Positions 29,336-30,316 of a stretch of DNA of 30,316 nucleotides are shown in pieces. Position 1 is the first letter of the stretch; every line of letters starts with the position of its first letter. The position numbers were made by a program, and so were the translations under genes. Source of the DNA: a virus; IMG/VR virus record IMGVR_UViG_3300033153_006025, positions 1 to 30,316 of that record. One strand, given 5' to 3'. Under the pieces are notes generated by a model. The model was not told the DNA's origin, did not search any database, and was given only the letters and a program-made list of their open reading frames with translations.

Positions 29336-29500
29336 ATGGAAATGATAAAATTACAGTTTTTAATTGAACAAGACGGTGAGAAAGCACTGATGAAAATTGC
29401 AAAATCTAATCACATAGGCTTAAGCACAGTCGTTCGACAAATCATAATGAAAGAACTTGATAGATTAAAAAAAAGAAATAAAAAACAACAAAAAACTTAA
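29336..29500 (+). CDS. Ribbon-helix-helix repressor-like protein (54 aa)
   Basis: Too short to stand out, but a clear fold pattern: a beta strand (IKLQFLIEQD), helix A (GEKALMKIAKSNHIG) and helix B beginning at LSTVVRQIIMKELDRL, as in Arc/MetJ-type DNA-binding dimers, then a basic tail. In this fold the strand pair enters the major groove. It lies behind a perfect promoter with a candidate operator in its spacer and opposite the replication gene, so it probably represses itself and replication. ATG 29336 and an in-frame ATG at 29342 are both possible starts. A strong terminator-like hairpin follows. Confidence 0.75.
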   Translation: MEMIKLQFLIEQDGEKALMKIAKSNHIGLSTVVRQIIMKELDRLKKRNKKQQKT

Positions 29501-29541
29501 CAATAATAATTATAATCATCACGGAAGTGATAATAACTAGC

Positions 29542-29592
29542 ACTCTCGCTTAGGTTTTCGATTAAGTCCCTTTTCCTGGGCGAGAGTTTTTT
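29542..29592 (+). terminator. Strong terminator or attenuator behind repressor gene
   Basis: ACTCTCGCTTAGG pairs with CCTGGGCGAGAGT over 13 positions (two G-U pairs), around a 20-base loop, followed by six T residues (29587-29592). It should stop most transcripts from the repressor promoter. The next gene on the same strand starts only 24 bases later with no promoter between, so partial readthrough or antitermination must feed it. A small ATCAC-GGAA-GTGAT hairpin lies just upstream (29518-29531). Confidence 0.8.
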
Positions 29593-29615
29593 ACGGGAAA
29601 AATATATGGTAGGAA

Positions 29616-29933
29616 ATGAAATACCCAAAGTTTGAAGCACACTTTAAAATTCATGGATATATTCTTTCTTTAACAGAAGGCGTAAAAAATTGCCTTTTAT
29701 TAAAGCACGGAAGAGGCACCTACGAAATAGAGATTCCTGCAAATCTTATTAATCAGCTCAAGTTAATCCCTGTTGAAAAAATAAAAATATATGTTGAAGG
29801 GCGCATATACTCCCGTCAAAAAAAAATAAGTCTATGTGCGCAAAAAATAATATATAAAAATAGAGCAATATCTAAAGAATATTCATTTACCACAGATAGA
29901 CCAAAAGTCATTACGCAGGCTAAATATGACTAA
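29616..29933 (+). CDS. Hypothetical protein, possible OB-fold (105 aa)
   Basis: Not firmly recognised. It is beta-rich and basic, with strands EAHFKIHGYILSLTEGVKNC, YEIEIPANLINQL, and EKIKIYVEGRIYSRQKKISL; a barrel-like OB fold for single-stranded DNA or RNA binding would fit. The tail (RAISKEYSFTTDRPKVITQA) is probably unstructured. AGGAA is very close to ATG 29616, and a nine-codon frame starts at ATG 29605 and overlaps it, so initiation may be poor or controlled. It lies just behind the attenuator hairpin and overlaps the next gene by eight bases. Confidence 0.65.
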   Translation: MKYPKFEAHFKIHGYILSLTEGVKNCLLLKHGRGTYEIEIPANLINQLKLIPVEKIKIYVEGRIYSRQKKISLCAQKIIYKNRAISKEYSFTTDRPKVITQAKYD

Positions 29934-30252
29934 AGGATACCGAGATATTCTTGGCGATCTTGAGCAAATGAACGATCTTTTTAAAAAAGAGTTTAAAAAT
30001 AAAATGTTTCAATACATGGAAAACTATTGCACCGCAGCAATTCGTATTAGAAAAGAAGACCTACAAGAAATATTAAATTCCGCTAATTCCTATCATAATA
30101 ATACTTATAGAGAGCAAGCCTCAGGCGTCAATCCTAATCCATATTTTAAAAGAAGTACACACCACACAGCTTATTACTTTAACAATGAAGACGAAATATC
30201 GGACGAGAAAAGGGTCATACGATGGCACCGTAAAATCTATCCAGCGTTCTAA
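29926..30252 (+). CDS. Hypothetical protein (108 aa)
   Basis: Not recognised. The first half is helical (RDILGDLEQMNDLFKKEFKN; YMENYCTAAIRIRKEDLQEI); the second is rich in Asn, His and Tyr (NPNPYFKRSTHHTAYYFNNE) and ends in a basic stretch (RWHRKIYPAF). It overlaps the preceding gene by eight bases, so the two are coupled. No membrane span or zinc motif. Part of the rightward unit behind the attenuator; function unknown. Confidence 0.65.
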   Translation: MTKGYRDILGDLEQMNDLFKKEFKNKMFQYMENYCTAAIRIRKEDLQEILNSANSYHNNTYREQASGVNPNPYFKRSTHHTAYYFNNEDEISDEKRVIRWHRKIYPAF

Positions 30253-30268
30253 CAAACCTCATCACAGG

Positions 30269-30316
30269 TTAGATCGTTCTCTTCTATTAGATCGTTCTCT
30301 TCCATTAGATCATGAA
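30269..30316. repeat. 18-bp tandem repeat at right edge
   Basis: TTAGATCGTTCTCTTCTA is followed by a second copy with one change (TTAGATCGTTCTCTTCCA) and by the start of a third (TTAGATC), which reaches the window edge. The 18-bp period could be six codons or iterated protein-binding sites; too little is visible to decide. Confidence 0.85.

Noticed and set aside
1-30316. CRISPR arrays, insertion sequences, integrase or attachment sites
   Set aside because: No regularly spaced repeats of CRISPR type, no transposase or recombinase frames and no long terminal inverted repeats are visible.
1-30316. T7-type phage polymerase promoters
   Set aside because: No conserved 20-23 bp motif recurs upstream of late genes; the readable promoters fit host sigma70.

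Overview
The window is an AT-rich bacteriophage (or prophage) segment carrying a T7-like, short-tailed (podovirus) virion program. About 25 kb of tightly packed minus-strand late genes runs leftward from a control region near 26.0 kb. In transcription order it encodes a small basic protein, a DUF5681 small-terminase candidate, a run of small proteins, portal, a Bbp19-like protein, scaffold, major capsid protein, a head fibre or decoration protein, tail tubular proteins A and B, internal virion proteins (gp14-like, gp15-like, and a gp16 equivalent split in two), a first tail fibre, several small beta-rich virion proteins, a large second fibre, the lysis cassette, and the large terminase, which runs off the left edge. 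The order matches T7 closely, with the large terminase last. No phage RNA polymerase gene is visible, and the promoters that can be read are host sigma70 type.

The right 4.3 kb is the control and early side. Two short rightward genes (26146-26592) start from a near-consensus sigma70 promoter beside a perfect 9-bp inverted repeat. A leftward operon of very small overlapping genes (28176 to about 26622) starts from a strong promoter whose -35 box lies inside a 19-bp palindrome. A second leftward unit holds a replisome-organiser-type replication protein and a zinc-ribbon protein (29254-28363). Divergent from it is a ribbon-helix-helix repressor-like gene (29336-29500), then a strong hairpin terminator or attenuator, then two unknown rightward genes and an 18-bp tandem repeat at the right edge.

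No integrase, polymerase or rRNA gene is seen, and no complete tRNA. The host cannot be read directly; a gammaproteobacterium is the best guess from the Gram-negative podovirus gene set and from a perfect copy of the Pseudomonas-type chromosomal ParB-binding site parS (2048-2065), which overlaps the start region of the holin gene.

The points most worth a second look are the parS-like site, the 370-bp regulatory gap in front of the capsid gene (terminator, tRNA-like pieces, 21-bp-period repeats, promoter), the operon of previously hidden mini-genes, the attenuator-like hairpin behind the repressor, and the split gp16 equivalent.
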